A stretch of 45,120 bases of DNA from Bacteroidota bacterium (GTDB taxonomy: Bacteria > Bacteroidota > Bacteroidia > Flavobacteriales_D > Crocinitomicaceae). The stretch's first letter is position 1, and the number at the start of each line of letters is the position of its first letter. Both the position numbers and the translations under genes were made by a program. The notes under the pieces were generated by a model. The model was given only the letters and a program-made list of their open reading frames with translations, ran no database searches and was not told where the DNA came from. Positions 8,468-18,849 of this stretch are shown here, one piece after another. The DNA is taken from NCBI GenBank assembly GCA_947378245.1, contig CANCJF010000006.1:1-45120 (forward strand), given 5' to 3'.

Positions 8468-9666
8468 TGGAAGAAGGACACGTTGTTGTTGATCATGTTG
8501 AAGAAATTTGTGTATTAGTTGGGGTCGTAACTCAAAAAGTGAGCGACGAAACTGCTAATGATTACTTAGACGAATTAGAATTTCTTGCTCATACAGCAGG
8601 AGCAATTACGGTGAAACGTTTCCTGCAAAAATTACCTATGCAAAATCCCAAGACTTTTGTTGGAACAGGTAAATTAGAGGAAATAAAAGAATATATTAAA
8701 AAAGAAAAAATTGAGATGGTCATCTTTGATGATGAACTTTCCCCTTCTCAACTTAGAAATATTGAACGTGAATTGGAATGTAAAATCTTAGATAGAAACA
8801 TTTTAATTTTAGATATTTTTGCTAGCCGCGCACGAACTTCACACGCTAAAACACAAGTAGAATTAGCACAACTTCAATACATGTTACCACGATTGACACG
8901 TATGTGGACCCACCTTGAACGACAAAAAGGTGGTATTGGACTTCGTGGACCTGGAGAATCTCAAATAGAAAGTGACCGTCGTGTTATTCAAATGCGTATC
9001 TCCTTAATGAAAGAAAAATTACAGGAAATCGATAAACAAATGTCGATACAAAGAGGAAATCGTGGTCAATTAGTTCGAGTAGCTCTTGTAGGTTATACGA
9101 ATGTAGGAAAAAGTACGATCATGAATATGATTAGTAAATCCGAAGTTTTTGCTGAAAATAAATTATTTGCCACGTTAGATACAACCGTACGAAAAGTAGT
9201 CATCGAAAATTTACCTTTTTTATTAACCGATACTGTTGGTTTCATCCGAAAACTTCCACATCAATTAATCGAATCGTTTAAGTCTACGTTAGATGAAGTA
9301 AGAGAGGCAGATCTATTAATACATGTACTTGATATATCACACCCAAATTTTGAAGATCAATTTAAAGTAGTAAACGAAACACTTGCTGAAATTGACAATT
9401 CTGAAAAACCAACCATTGTGGTTTTTAATAAAATCGACGCTTTTAACCATATTCAAAAAGATGAAGACGATCTAAGTCCTACACTAAGAGAAAATATTTC
9501 CTTAGAAGAATTAAAAAAAACGTGGATGTCGAAAATGAATAACAAAGATTGCGTTTTTATTTCTGCTGAAAACAAAGAAAACATTGAAGAATTCAAGACA
9601 GTTGTTTATGAAAAGGTAAAAGAGATTTTTAAGATACGTTATCCATATCATCATTTTTTATACTAA
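8467..9666 (+). CDS. hflX: GTPase HflX
   Basis: 399 residues. The N-terminal HflX domain (about 15-200) carries the glycine-rich signature GGIGLRGPGE (155-164). The G domain has P-loop GYTNVGKS (209-216), G3 DTVGF and G4 NKID. HflX binds the 50S subunit, splits stalled or hibernating ribosomes during stress, and hydrolyses GTP. Length is in the usual range. The ATG shares its A with the stop codon of the cytochrome gene (TAATG), a strong sign of coupled translation. Its presence in an operon with cytochrome genes is unusual in function but may only reflect packing. Confidence 0.95.
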   Translation: MEEGHVVVDHVEEICVLVGVVTQKVSDETANDYLDELEFLAHTAGAITVKRFLQKLPMQNPKTFVGTGKLEEIKEYIKKEKIEMVIFDDELSPSQLRNIERELECKILDRNILILDIFASRARTSHAKTQVELAQLQYMLPRLTRMWTHLERQKGGIGLRGPGESQIESDRRVIQMRISLMKEKLQEIDKQMSIQRGNRGQLVRVALVGYTNVGKSTIMNMISKSEVFAENKLFATLDTTVRKVVIENLPFLLTDTVGFIRKLPHQLIESFKSTLDEVREADLLIHVLDISHPNFEDQFKVVNETLAEIDNSEKPTIVVFNKIDAFNHIQKDEDDLSPTLRENISLEELKKTWMSKMNNKDCVFISAENKENIEEFKTVVYEKVKEIFKIRYPYHHFLY

Positions 9667-10623
9667 TTGGAAAATAAAATATTTTCTGTCACACCTTCAA
9701 CTTTTGAAGAAACTGCAATTGATGTATTTCATTATCAATACACTAGAAATCCAATTTATAAACAATTTGTAGATTATCTAGGTAAAAATAAACCTCAAAA
9801 ACTAACTGAAATTCCTTTTTTACCAATTTCATTTTTTAAAACGCACGAAGTAAGATGTTTTGAAAAAGAAATTGAGATTCTTTTCAAAAGCAGTGGAACT
9901 GGAGGGAATAGAAGTCAGCACTATGTTGAATCTTTACAAATGTATAAACAATCGTTTGAACCAACCTATAGAAATCAGTTAGGAAATCCTGAAGATCAAG
10001 TAATAATAGCACTATTACCAAATTACATCGAACAAGGTGAATCAAGCTTGGTGTATATGGTCAATCGATTGATTCAATTAAGTAATAATCAACTGTCAGG
10101 ATTTTATTTAAACGAGATAGACAAAATCAAAGAAACCTATAAGCTAGCTGTATATCAAGGTAAAAAAGTAATAATCTTTGGTGTAAGTTATGCACTACTT
10201 GATTTAGCAGCATTAGAACCCGATTTGTCCGAAGCAATAATTATCGAAACAGGCGGAATGAAGGGTCGTCGAAAAGAATTAACGAAAGAAGAACTTCATG
10301 CAGAACTAAAAAACGGATTCAATGTTGATTTTATTGCATCAGAATACGGTATGAGTGAATTATTATCTCAAGCTTATAGTGATAAAAATGGACTCTTCAC
10401 CACTCCTCCGTGGATGAAAATCCTTATTCGAGATGTGAATGACGCATTGAGTTATGAAGAAAAAGGAAAATCTGGTGGAATTAATGTGATTGATTTAGCT
10501 AACCTATACTCTTGTTCTTTTATTGCCACACAAGACTTGGGGAAAATAATAGGAAATTCATTTCAATTATTAGGTAGATTTGATAATGCGGACATACGTG
10601 GGTGTAATTTATTAATTGAATGA
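9667..10623 (+). CDS. LuxE-like acyl-protein synthetase/acyltransferase
   Basis: 318 residues resembling the LuxE family of adenylate-forming enzymes, which activate fatty acids with ATP and load them on a cysteine. The glycine/serine-rich loop SSGTGGNRSQH (75-85) is the nucleotide-binding motif, and SEYGMSELLSQAY (about 230) resembles the downstream adenylation motif. There is no LuxC, LuxD or luciferase nearby, so this is not bioluminescence; a role in cell-envelope or exopolysaccharide acylation is possible but unproven. The start is TTG, directly abutting the hflX stop with no gap; no ATG lies near it in frame. Coupled translation is likely. Confidence 0.72.
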   Translation: MENKIFSVTPSTFEETAIDVFHYQYTRNPIYKQFVDYLGKNKPQKLTEIPFLPISFFKTHEVRCFEKEIEILFKSSGTGGNRSQHYVESLQMYKQSFEPTYRNQLGNPEDQVIIALLPNYIEQGESSLVYMVNRLIQLSNNQLSGFYLNEIDKIKETYKLAVYQGKKVIIFGVSYALLDLAALEPDLSEAIIIETGGMKGRRKELTKEELHAELKNGFNVDFIASEYGMSELLSQAYSDKNGLFTTPPWMKILIRDVNDALSYEEKGKSGGINVIDLANLYSCSFIATQDLGKIIGNSFQLLGRFDNADIRGCNLLIE

Positions 10624-10746
10624 GACATGAGACATTAGACCTCAGACATGAGACCTCAGACATGAGACTATAGACTATAGACTAAAATTAGAATCAATTA
10701 TTTAAGATCAAAATCTAATGTCTAGTGTCTGTAGTCTAGAGTCTAA
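10623..10746. repeat. Inverted array of AGACNNN heptamers
   Basis: Nine consecutive heptamers AGACNNN run from 10623 to 10685, the first starting on the last base of the LuxE-like stop codon. After a 27-base AT spacer, the reverse complement (GTCT every seven bases, four copies plus a partial) runs from 10713 to 10746. The arms can pair in several registers; AGACATTAGA at 10630-10639 pairs perfectly with TCTAATGTCT at 10714-10723. There are no unique spacers, so it is not CRISPR. Confidence 0.85.
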
Positions 10747-10782
10747 TAAAAACTTTTAACTTTATACTTTCGACTAAAAAAA

Positions 10783-11190
10783 ATGAATTTCAATAAAATG
10801 AATTTAACTCTTAATGAAATATTAATTCTCCTCGCTATTGGAGTATTAGCAGGTATGATTAGTGGATTCATCGGTGTCGGTGGAGGAATAGTGATTGTTC
10901 CCGCATTAGTTTATTTCATGGGATTGACGCAACATCAAGCTCAAGGCACAAGCCTTTTACTAATGCTTCCTCCTATTGGAATATTAGCAGTCATGAATTA
11001 TCAAAAAGCTGGAAATATAAATTGGTGGTATGGCGGAATTATTGCTCTTGCATTCATTATAGGTGGATATTTTGGATCGAAAATCTCCCTTAAATTACAC
11101 CCAGGTATCGTAAAACTAGTATTTGGAATTATCATGATTTATGTTTCTATTAAAATGATTCTTTCAGGTTATAATTCAATCAAGCAGTGA
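10783..11190 (+). CDS. Half-size TauE/SafE family permease
   Basis: 135 residues with four membrane helices and the family signature GFIGVGGGIVIVPAL near residues 28-42. TauE/SafE proteins export sulfite, sulfoacetate or related anions and normally have about 250 residues made of two such repeats; this is only one repeat, so it would have to dimerise. The C-terminus ends cleanly after the fourth helix, and no second half is seen downstream, so it looks like a natural single-repeat protein rather than a broken gene. An alternative ATG at 10798 is in frame. The following amidohydrolase starts at its stop codon. Confidence 0.82.
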   Translation: MNFNKMNLTLNEILILLAIGVLAGMISGFIGVGGGIVIVPALVYFMGLTQHQAQGTSLLLMLPPIGILAVMNYQKAGNINWWYGGIIALAFIIGGYFGSKISLKLHPGIVKLVFGIIMIYVSIKMILSGYNSIKQ

Positions 11191-11192
11191 GT

Positions 11193-12374
11193 ATGGAAAT
11201 TCAAGCGTATATTCGAGAAAAATCTGTTGAATTATTAGATAAAATCAATAGTTATCGAGAGCATCTTCATGCACACCCTGAATTATCATTTGAAGAATTT
11301 GAAACTTCTAATTTTGTAAGTTCTAAACTTACTGAACTAGGTATATCCAATCAAAACATCGGAAATACAGGTGTAATTGGATTAATCATGGGAGATCATC
11401 ACTCTTTAAATGATTCATTTATAGGACTTCGAGCTGATTTAGATGCACTTCCAATTCAAGAAGAAAACAATGTTCCTTATAAGTCAACCATCACAGGTAA
11501 AATGCATGCGTGTGGTCATGATGTGCACACTAGTATTTTGTTAGGCGCCGCAGAAATTCTGATGGCTAAGAGGAATGATTTACCGAACCCTATCAAACTA
11601 ATTTTTCAACCAGGTGAAGAAAAAAACCCTGGAGGTGCATCAATCCTAATTCAAGAAGGTGTACTTAAAAACCCTAACGTTTACCGCATGTTTGCCTTAC
11701 ATGTATTTCCTGAAATGGAGACTGGAAAAATTGGTTTTAAAGAAGGACTTTACATGGCCTCATGTGATGAAATATACATGACTATTCATGGAAAAGGAGG
11801 ACATGGCGCAATGCCTCATCAATGTATCGACCCAATTTTGATTGGTGCTAATATCGTAACTTCACTACAACAAATTGTTAGTCGTTCTTGTGATCCAAAA
11901 ACTCCATGTGTACTTTCCTTTGGTCATTTCGAAGGTTTAGGCGCTACAAACGTTATTCCTTCTACAGTACATTTAAAAGGTACATTCAGAACAATGGATG
12001 AAACGTGGAGAGAAAAAGCTTTGGAACTCATCAAACAACAAGCAAACTCGATTGCTAACACTTTTGGAGGGACTGTAGATGTTGAAATTAGTAGGGGTTA
12101 CCCATGTCTTTTTAATAATGAAGAATTGACACGAAAACTTAAACAAAAAAGTGAACTTTTTTTAGGCGCTAATCAAGTTGAAGAACTTCCAATCCGTTTA
12201 ACATCCGAAGATTTTGCATTTTACTCGCAAGAAATACCTGTTTGCTTTGTAAGATTAGGTGTAGGAAATATTGAAAAAGGTATCACTTTTGGAGTTCATC
12301 ATCCTCGTTTTGACATCGATAAAAACGCTCTAATCATTGGCATGCAATCCATGTGTTTGGCTGCACTTGATTAA
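11193..12374 (+). CDS. M20 family amidohydrolase (N-acyl-amino-acid deacylase type)
   Basis: 393 residues from the chosen ATG. The M20D/hippurate-hydrolase features are LRADLDALPIQE (79-90), the metal-binding HACGHD (105-110, Cys107 and His109), the catalytic Glu pair GEE (141-143), the dimerisation domain with GKGGHGAMPH, and LTSEDFAFY near the end. Such enzymes hydrolyse N-acyl amino acids (or hippurate or indole conjugates) in the cytosol using two metal ions. GTG at 11187 would add two residues and overlaps the previous stop; ATG at 11193 gives a two-base gap and is preferred. Substrate is unknown. The stop overlaps the convergent PKD protein gene. Confidence 0.92.
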   Translation: MEIQAYIREKSVELLDKINSYREHLHAHPELSFEEFETSNFVSSKLTELGISNQNIGNTGVIGLIMGDHHSLNDSFIGLRADLDALPIQEENNVPYKSTITGKMHACGHDVHTSILLGAAEILMAKRNDLPNPIKLIFQPGEEKNPGGASILIQEGVLKNPNVYRMFALHVFPEMETGKIGFKEGLYMASCDEIYMTIHGKGGHGAMPHQCIDPILIGANIVTSLQQIVSRSCDPKTPCVLSFGHFEGLGATNVIPSTVHLKGTFRTMDETWREKALELIKQQANSIANTFGGTVDVEISRGYPCLFNNEELTRKLKQKSELFLGANQVEELPIRLTSEDFAFYSQEIPVCFVRLGVGNIEKGITFGVHHPRFDIDKNALIIGMQSMCLAALD

Positions 12375-15300
12375 TCTTTACTAAATAAGCTTATACTTCC
12401 TGACTTATTATAAATATGACCGTCTAAGAAAGTACCTTGCAACTTGTAAAAATAAACTCCATCTTCCATCAGCTTATTTTTACCATTTGTACCGTCCCAA
12501 AGGGATTTTCCTTTTTGGTCATTTGCAGTATAAATTATGTTTCCCCAACGATTAAAAATATTTATTGTGTAATTTGAAAATATTTCATCAAACAATACTA
12601 AATAATCATTGATACCATCCCCATTTGGTGTAAAAACATTGGGGACATCATAATCATCAACTACAAAAATAGTGTGTACATCTTGATCAGAACACCCATT
12701 AATGTCTTTGATTGTTAAAATAATTTCTTTTGATCCACCAATAATATATTTCTTACTAACTATTTGGTTTTGAGAACTATTAACAGAATCGCCATCTCCT
12801 AATTTCCAATCCCAAGATTTCAATTGATTTTTAGGAATTGAAAAATCTTTATAAATAGAACTCTCCCCTATTTTAATCGTTATGTTTTCTATTTCAAAAG
12901 CGGCTTTAATCCCTTTATCTGGAATTGTAATTGTATCTAAAGGATAGACTACTTTACATCCTTCTGGATCTTTTAACGTAACCGTTGGGCCAAACTTTTG
13001 AATGTTTTGATAGGAATGTTTAAACGTTAAAGAATCAGCAACAAAAGTTTTATCATCTAATGTCCAATAAATTGAGGTCACATTTTCTAATTTTGACAAT
13101 TTAAATGCATAATTCTGACCACAAATATCTCCCATACTACTCCATGATGAAATAGCTTTTGGACCTAAAATTGTCAAAAAATCAACAAGTGTTGTATCGC
13201 TTACACACCCGTATTCATCTTTAGATTTTAATGAAATAGAATAGGTTCCCGGAAAAAGATAATTAATAGTAGGAGAATGTATGATTGACTTCTTCCCTAC
13301 TCCAAAACTCCAAAAAGAAGAATCAATTTTTCCAATAGATGCAGTTATATCTTGATATTTCCCTTCAATCGGTGGACATTTAAACTCTCCTTTTTCATTC
13401 ATGTTATTTTCTAACTGACTTGTTAAATGAGAAGATATGTTTGCTTTAGGTAGAGAAACAGTAATTATATTGTCTTTTTTATTTCTGCATCCATTTTTAT
13501 CTATGGAATACATCGAAATAGTATGCTTAACAGAGGTTTCACTCGATTTATCTTGAAAAGAATAAATTAAAGTATCCTTATTATTCAACACTTGATTATT
13601 ATCAATAATCCATGTATTTTGAGTCCCTGATACAAAATTTTTACAATAAGTCGTAAAAAACTCATTCTGACAAACAATCGGTTTGTATACATATTCAGAA
13701 CTTGGCTTTGTAATTTCAATTATAGCTGTATCCACGAACGATTTACAACCAAACTTATCTCTAACTTGCAAATAGGTATTATACACTCCAACAGATAGAT
13801 AAGTTAAAGATTTTAATTCATTTAATTTAAAGGTTGAATCTTGCTTTTTAGAATAATCAAACTTCCAGATAAAAGACTTCATTGAAACCCCATTTTTCTG
13901 TACAAAAGAACTATTCTTATATGTAATCGTATCTCCTTCACAACCTATTTTCTTATCTGAAAGAATTTCTGCCTTGGGCAACGTCAATACAGTTAAACTA
14001 TCATAAACCTTTTTATCAAAACAGCCCACAGAATTTGTAGGTGTTAATACTATTTCAAACCTACCTCCTTTTTGATAAACATATTTGGGTTGCTGACCTG
14101 AAACTTGTCCGCCATCTCCAGTTTTAAACTCCCAAGTGGTCAATGGATGTTTTACAAAAGAGGTGCTTTTATCATAAAAACCCATCTCAGATAATTGACA
14201 AACTGAATCACGATCAACCGTAAAATTTGGTTTAACCCAAGAGATATGAAATTCTCGAATTGCTGTATCTACACAACCAGTTGTGTGATTAGTAACTGTT
14301 TGTATAGCTGTATAATCACCATAATTCGAAAAAATAGAAGATGATGAACCTAAAGAAATAACATTCATATTCACTTTTGAAATCGTCGCTGTTTTGCCAT
14401 CTCCAAAAGCCCAATGAACGGATACATCATCTGATTTACGTGATTTTGAATGATCATTAAACACAACGTTAACATCCATCACAGGATTACAATACAATTT
14501 TTGAACATCAAATCGAGCCAATGAAGGTTTAATATAAACAACATTCGGAAGTGTTAATGAGTCAATACAACCTCTAAAATCAATTTTCAATTTAACGTTA
14601 AAGTATCCTGTATCAAGACTGTACGAATGTTTAGGATTAAATTCTGTTATTTTCACTCCATCTCCAAAATCCCAAAAATATGTTACTTCATCTGCTGTAT
14701 GTGGTGCTAAAAGTGTACTTGCATCTGTAAATTGAATTGGTGTTTTGATACATTCCGCTTTAGGTTGAACGGTGAAATTCTTTTGATCAATACGACCAAC
14801 TTTAATAAAATACTTAAACACTGTATCATTTACACAATTCAGTAAAGTTGTTAATTTTAACTTAACATCATATTTTCCAACATCATAAACTTGATTTGGA
14901 GGGGTTTTACCTACAAATGTATGACCGTTACCTAAATCCCATTCCCACTTAACTATCGGATTATTCACGTCTGACATCTTTGAGGAATCAGAAAATTGAG
15001 TAGAGAGCATTGAGCATCCCTTAACTTTATCTGCAGAAATTTTAGGGTGTGGATTATGTACCAATACATATTTCTCAATTTCAGTAGTTCCAGTACATCC
15101 GTTTGTTCCTTTACAGGTTAAACTTACCGTATAATCCCCTTCTTTACTGTAGGTTATTGATGGAGGATTTTTACCTGAAAAACTCTCTGTCCCAAAATTC
15201 CATTCAAAATTTGTTCCTTCTGTTGAAGTATTTGTAAATTGAACAGGAAATGTAGGACATACTTTAATCTTATCAATAGAAAATGAAGGTGTTGGCAATG

Positions 15301-16129
15301 GTTTAACTTGGACTTTGTAATATGATTTTGCCTGACAATTTATGGTGTTATCAACCATAGTGACTTCTACCATATAATTTCCCGCTTTTTTGAAATAACC
15401 AGACATCGTATCATTATTTCCACCTGTCGTTTGATTTCCGAAATCCCAAGAATAGCTATCCACTTTTCTGTTTGGCTTAATGACTAAAGATGCTGATGAT
15501 TTAGCACATATGATATTTGGACCTGTCACTACCCCCGTAAAATCATAGATAGTGAATGATTTAGTTAAGTTACCTGAAGAACTTGAGCAACCCGGATAAC
15601 TATTTGATAAAGTCAACGAAACAGAAAAAGTTCCAGAAGAATTATAGATTACTGGTGTCGGAGAGTTTGATGTACTCGTTTGTCCATTCCCAAAATCCCA
15701 ATTATAGGTATATCCAGAACCTGAAGAAGATTTATTAACAATTCCAATTGTCGCTGGTATACTACATTTATCCCCAGAGAAATCAAAATCTGCTTTCGGC
15801 AACGCTAAAACTTCTATATAATTTGACCTCTTTTTTGTACCTGTAACACTACTCTTAGAAATAACAAGTAATTCAACAGTATATATACCAGGTGTAGTAT
15901 AGGCATGATCAGAACCATTAGTACCTGAAACAGAAGAAGTATTTCCATCTCCAAAATCCCAAGAAGATAATTGTATGGGAGAATTTCCTGCTTTAGAAGA
16001 ATTTGCAAAACTAACCGGAGTACCTACACAAACTTTCGTTGTGGTAGTAGAAAAATCGGCATTCGGTGCTTGAGTTAGTCCAATTAAACTAACAATCGTA
16101 ATGAAACAAAAAACGATACAATACTTCAT
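12371..16129 (-). CDS. PKD-repeat secreted protein with T9SS type-B C-terminal domain
   Basis: 1252 residues. A signal peptide (1-20) is followed by about twelve PKD-like beta-sandwich repeats, each marked by variants of WDFGDG (WDFGNGQTS, WDLGNGHTF, WAFGDGKTA, WKLGDGDS). The last 91 residues (about 1162-1252) are the gliding-motility-associated type-B sorting domain: VFTPNGDGIND, IFNRWG, WDG, DGVYFY. This signal directs export across the outer membrane by the type IX system and surface attachment or release. The repeats suit adhesion or carbohydrate contact. It stands alone, with no PorP-like partner beside it, and its stop overlaps the convergent amidohydrolase stop. Cargo role is solid; the ligand is unknown. 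Confidence 0.9.
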   Translation of the reverse strand: MKYCIVFCFITIVSLIGLTQAPNADFSTTTTKVCVGTPVSFANSSKAGNSPIQLSSWDFGDGNTSSVSGTNGSDHAYTTPGIYTVELLVISKSSVTGTKKRSNYIEVLALPKADFDFSGDKCSIPATIGIVNKSSSGSGYTYNWDFGNGQTSTSNSPTPVIYNSSGTFSVSLTLSNSYPGCSSSSGNLTKSFTIYDFTGVVTGPNIICAKSSASLVIKPNRKVDSYSWDFGNQTTGGNNDTMSGYFKKAGNYMVEVTMVDNTINCQAKSYYKVQVKPLPTPSFSIDKIKVCPTFPVQFTNTSTEGTNFEWNFGTESFSGKNPPSITYSKEGDYTVSLTCKGTNGCTGTTEIEKYVLVHNPHPKISADKVKGCSMLSTQFSDSSKMSDVNNPIVKWEWDLGNGHTFVGKTPPNQVYDVGKYDVKLKLTTLLNCVNDTVFKYFIKVGRIDQKNFTVQPKAECIKTPIQFTDASTLLAPHTADEVTYFWDFGDGVKITEFNPKHSYSLDTGYFNVKLKIDFRGCIDSLTLPNVVYIKPSLARFDVQKLYCNPVMDVNVVFNDHSKSRKSDDVSVHWAFGDGKTATISKVNMNVISLGSSSSIFSNYGDYTAIQTVTNHTTGCVDTAIREFHISWVKPNFTVDRDSVCQLSEMGFYDKSTSFVKHPLTTWEFKTGDGGQVSGQQPKYVYQKGGRFEIVLTPTNSVGCFDKKVYDSLTVLTLPKAEILSDKKIGCEGDTITYKNSSFVQKNGVSMKSFIWKFDYSKKQDSTFKLNELKSLTYLSVGVYNTYLQVRDKFGCKSFVDTAIIEITKPSSEYVYKPIVCQNEFFTTYCKNFVSGTQNTWIIDNNQVLNNKDTLIYSFQDKSSETSVKHTISMYSIDKNGCRNKKDNIITVSLPKANISSHLTSQLENNMNEKGEFKCPPIEGKYQDITASIGKIDSSFWSFGVGKKSIIHSPTINYLFPGTYSISLKSKDEYGCVSDTTLVDFLTILGPKAISSWSSMGDICGQNYAFKLSKLENVTSIYWTLDDKTFVADSLTFKHSYQNIQKFGPTVTLKDPEGCKVVYPLDTITIPDKGIKAAFEIENITIKIGESSIYKDFSIPKNQLKSWDWKLGDGDSVNSSQNQIVSKKYIIGGSKEIILTIKDINGCSDQDVHTIFVVDDYDVPNVFTPNGDGINDYLVLFDEIFSNYTINIFNRWGNIIYTANDQKGKSLWDGTNGKNKLMEDGVYFYKLQGTFLDGHIYNKSGSISLFSKD

Positions 16130-16172
16130 CTACCAATTATTCCTCAAAAAAGAAAAGTAAAAGTACGAAAAA

Positions 16173-18848
16173 CTAGTGAATTACACTTCCTAACCAGCGT
16201 GACATTTCATCAAATGATTTCCCTTTTCTTCTTGCAATATCTTCAACTTGTTCATTCGTGATTTTTCCTAAACCAAAGTACTTTGATTGTGGATGCGAAA
16301 AGTACCATCCACTCACAGATGAAGTCGGTAACATGGCTAAACTTTCAGTTAAAGTAACTCCAGTAACATTTGTTGCGTCCAACAATTTAAACAAACCTAT
16401 TTTCTCCGTATGATCTGGACAAGCAGGATATCCTGGGGCAGGACGAATACCTTGATATTTTTCCTTAATCAAATCGTCATTTGTTAATTTTTCATGACTA
16501 GCATATGCCCAGAAATCTGTTCTTACTACTTCATGTAAATGTTCTGCAAATGCTTCAGCCAAACGATCGCCTAGTGCTTTTAACAAAATAGAGTTATAAT
16601 CATCATGTTCAGCTTCAAATTCCGCTACTTTCTCATCCAAACCAATCCCTGTAGTAACCACAAAACCACCAATATAATCATTTAACCCTGTTTCTTTAGG
16701 TGCTATGAAATCTGCTAATGACATACTTGGAGCACCAGCAACTTTCTCTGTTTGTTGACGAAGAGCATGTTGTATATTTGAAACCGTAGTTCTAGATTCA
16801 TCTGTATAAATTTCGATATCATCACCTACACTATTTGCAGGATACAAACCTACAACCGCACGAGCTTCTAACCACTTTTCATCCACTATTTTCTTTAACA
16901 TGTGTTGCGCATCAGCAAACAATTTTGTTGCTTCTACCCCCACTACTTCATCTGTTAGAATTTGTGGATATTTACCATGTAATTCCCAGGTCTGAAAAAA
17001 TGGTGTCCAATCAATGTAATCAACTAGCTTTTCTAAAGGATAATTAAGTAAGGTTTTATTCCCAAGGAAAGTAGGTCTTTTCAAATCCTCTTGGTTCCAT
17101 TCAATCTGAAAATTATTTTTTCGAGCCGTTTCTAAGGAAAGTAAACGTTTTGCACTTCGATGCTTTTCATGATGCGTACGCAATGTATCATATTCATCTT
17201 TCACTGCAGCAACAAATGCTTCTTTCCGCTGCCCTAATAAACTTTCAACCACCGTAACTGATCTTGACGCATCTAATACATGTATCGTCGGACCATTCGT
17301 GTAATGTTCTTCAATTTTAACTGCGGTATGTACTTTAGAGGTTGTAGCGCCACCAATCATCAACGGTATCGATAATCCTGCACGCTGCATTTCCTTAGCC
17401 ATGTGTACCATTTCATCTAACGAAGGTGTAATCAATCCACTTAAACCAATCACATCGACTTTTTCCTTAATCGCTGCTTCAATGATTTTCTCTGCAGGAA
17501 CCATTACTCCTAAATCAACTACTTCATAATTATTACATCCAAGAACAACACCTACAATGTTTTTTCCGATATCATGAACATCACCTTTTACAGTAGCCAT
17601 CAATACCTTTCCTGCTGAACTACTTGTACCTGCTTTCTCTAATTCAATATAGGGTAATAAAACTGCAACTGCTTTTTTCATAACACGTGCTGATTTTACT
17701 ACCTGCGGTAAAAACATCTTTCCACTTCCAAATAAATCACCAACTACATTCATTCCATCCATCAACGGACCTTCAATTACTTGAATTGGACGTGGATATA
17801 ATTTACGACACTCTTCGGTATCATCGTCAATAAATTCTACAATTCCTTTGATTAATGCATGTGCTAAACGTTCTTGAACAGGTGCATTTCTCCAAGATAA
17901 ATCAACTTCTTTTTTTGTCGCATCCCCTTTTACAGTTTCCGCAAATTCCAACAAACGTTCTGTAGCATCTTGTCTTCGATTTAAGATTACATCTTCAACA
18001 TGTTCCAATAAATCTTTAGGGATATTATCGTAAATCTCAATCATGGTAGGATTCACAATTCCCATATCCATACCTTCTTTTATGGCATAGTATAGAAATA
18101 CGGAATGCATCGCTTCACGTACCTTATCATTTCCTCTAAATGAAAATGAAACATTAGATACCCCGCCACTTACATGTGCACCTGGTAAATTTGTTCGTAT
18201 CCATTTAGTTGCCCTGAAAAAATCAACTGCATTGTTATTGTGCTCTTCCATTCCTGTTGCAACAGGAAAAATATTTGGATCAAAAATAATGTCTTGTGCA
18301 GGAAAATTAACTATATCAACTAATACACGATACGAACGTTCACAAATTTCAATTCTGCGTTCATAAGAGTCTGCCTGACCATCTTCGTCAAAAGCCATGA
18401 CTATAACAGCCGCACCATAGCGTTTGATTTTTTTAGCTTGTTCAATAAAATTTGCTTCACCTTCTTTCAATGAAATTGAATTCACGATTCCTTTCCCTTG
18501 TATACATTTTAATCCGGCTTCAATAATCTCCCACTTGGAACTATCAATCATAATTGGAACACGAGAAATATCAGGTTCTGAAGCGATCAAATTCAAAAAT
18601 TGAACCATTGCAGCTTTCCCATCAATCATTCCTTCATCCATATTGACATCAATGATTTGAGCACCTCCTTGAACTTGTTCTAAGGCAACAGACAAAGCAT
18701 CTTCAAAACGTCCTTCTTTGATCATCCTTAAGAATGCTCGAGATCCAGTAACGTTTGTACGTTCACCAATATTGATAAAATTAGTTTCTTTTGTAAGCAC
18801 TAAAGGCTCTAATCCTGATAATTTTAAAGGTGGTAAATTCGTATTCAT
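16173..18848 (-). CDS. metH: Methionine synthase MetH, C-terminal part (folate, B12 and activation domains)
   Basis: 891 residues covering domains 2-4 of cobalamin-dependent methionine synthase. Pterin-binding domain: [13 protein letters not shown] (24-36), IDSSKWE. Helical cap: about 320-410. Cobalamin domain: DVHDIG (423-428), with His425 as the lower axial ligand. Reactivation (AdoMet) domain: about 560-891 with [12 protein letters not shown]. It transfers methyl from 5-methyl-THF via B12 to homocysteine. The first domain (homocysteine) is in the preceding gene, one base upstream (TAA-G-ATG). The two proteins total 1223 residues, almost exactly the size of one-chain MetH (about 1230), so this is a clean split, not a loss. 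Both depend on the SAM-I riboswitch. Confidence 0.96.
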   Translation of the reverse strand: MNTNLPPLKLSGLEPLVLTKETNFINIGERTNVTGSRAFLRMIKEGRFEDALSVALEQVQGGAQIIDVNMDEGMIDGKAAMVQFLNLIASEPDISRVPIMIDSSKWEIIEAGLKCIQGKGIVNSISLKEGEANFIEQAKKIKRYGAAVIVMAFDEDGQADSYERRIEICERSYRVLVDIVNFPAQDIIFDPNIFPVATGMEEHNNNAVDFFRATKWIRTNLPGAHVSGGVSNVSFSFRGNDKVREAMHSVFLYYAIKEGMDMGIVNPTMIEIYDNIPKDLLEHVEDVILNRRQDATERLLEFAETVKGDATKKEVDLSWRNAPVQERLAHALIKGIVEFIDDDTEECRKLYPRPIQVIEGPLMDGMNVVGDLFGSGKMFLPQVVKSARVMKKAVAVLLPYIELEKAGTSSSAGKVLMATVKGDVHDIGKNIVGVVLGCNNYEVVDLGVMVPAEKIIEAAIKEKVDVIGLSGLITPSLDEMVHMAKEMQRAGLSIPLMIGGATTSKVHTAVKIEEHYTNGPTIHVLDASRSVTVVESLLGQRKEAFVAAVKDEYDTLRTHHEKHRSAKRLLSLETARKNNFQIEWNQEDLKRPTFLGNKTLLNYPLEKLVDYIDWTPFFQTWELHGKYPQILTDEVVGVEATKLFADAQHMLKKIVDEKWLEARAVVGLYPANSVGDDIEIYTDESRTTVSNIQHALRQQTEKVAGAPSMSLADFIAPKETGLNDYIGGFVVTTGIGLDEKVAEFEAEHDDYNSILLKALGDRLAEAFAEHLHEVVRTDFWAYASHEKLTNDDLIKEKYQGIRPAPGYPACPDHTEKIGLFKLLDATNVTGVTLTESLAMLPTSSVSGWYFSHPQSKYFGLGKITNEQVEDIARRKGKSFDEMSRWLGSVIH

Positions 18849-18849
18849 C

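Noticed and set aside
9667-10623. Bioluminescence (lux) operon
   Set aside because: Only a LuxE-like protein is present; luxA, luxB, luxC and luxD are absent.
10623-10746. Heptamer array as a Rho-independent terminator or CRISPR
   Set aside because: No U-tract follows a defined stem and no spacers exist; it is listed as a repeat.
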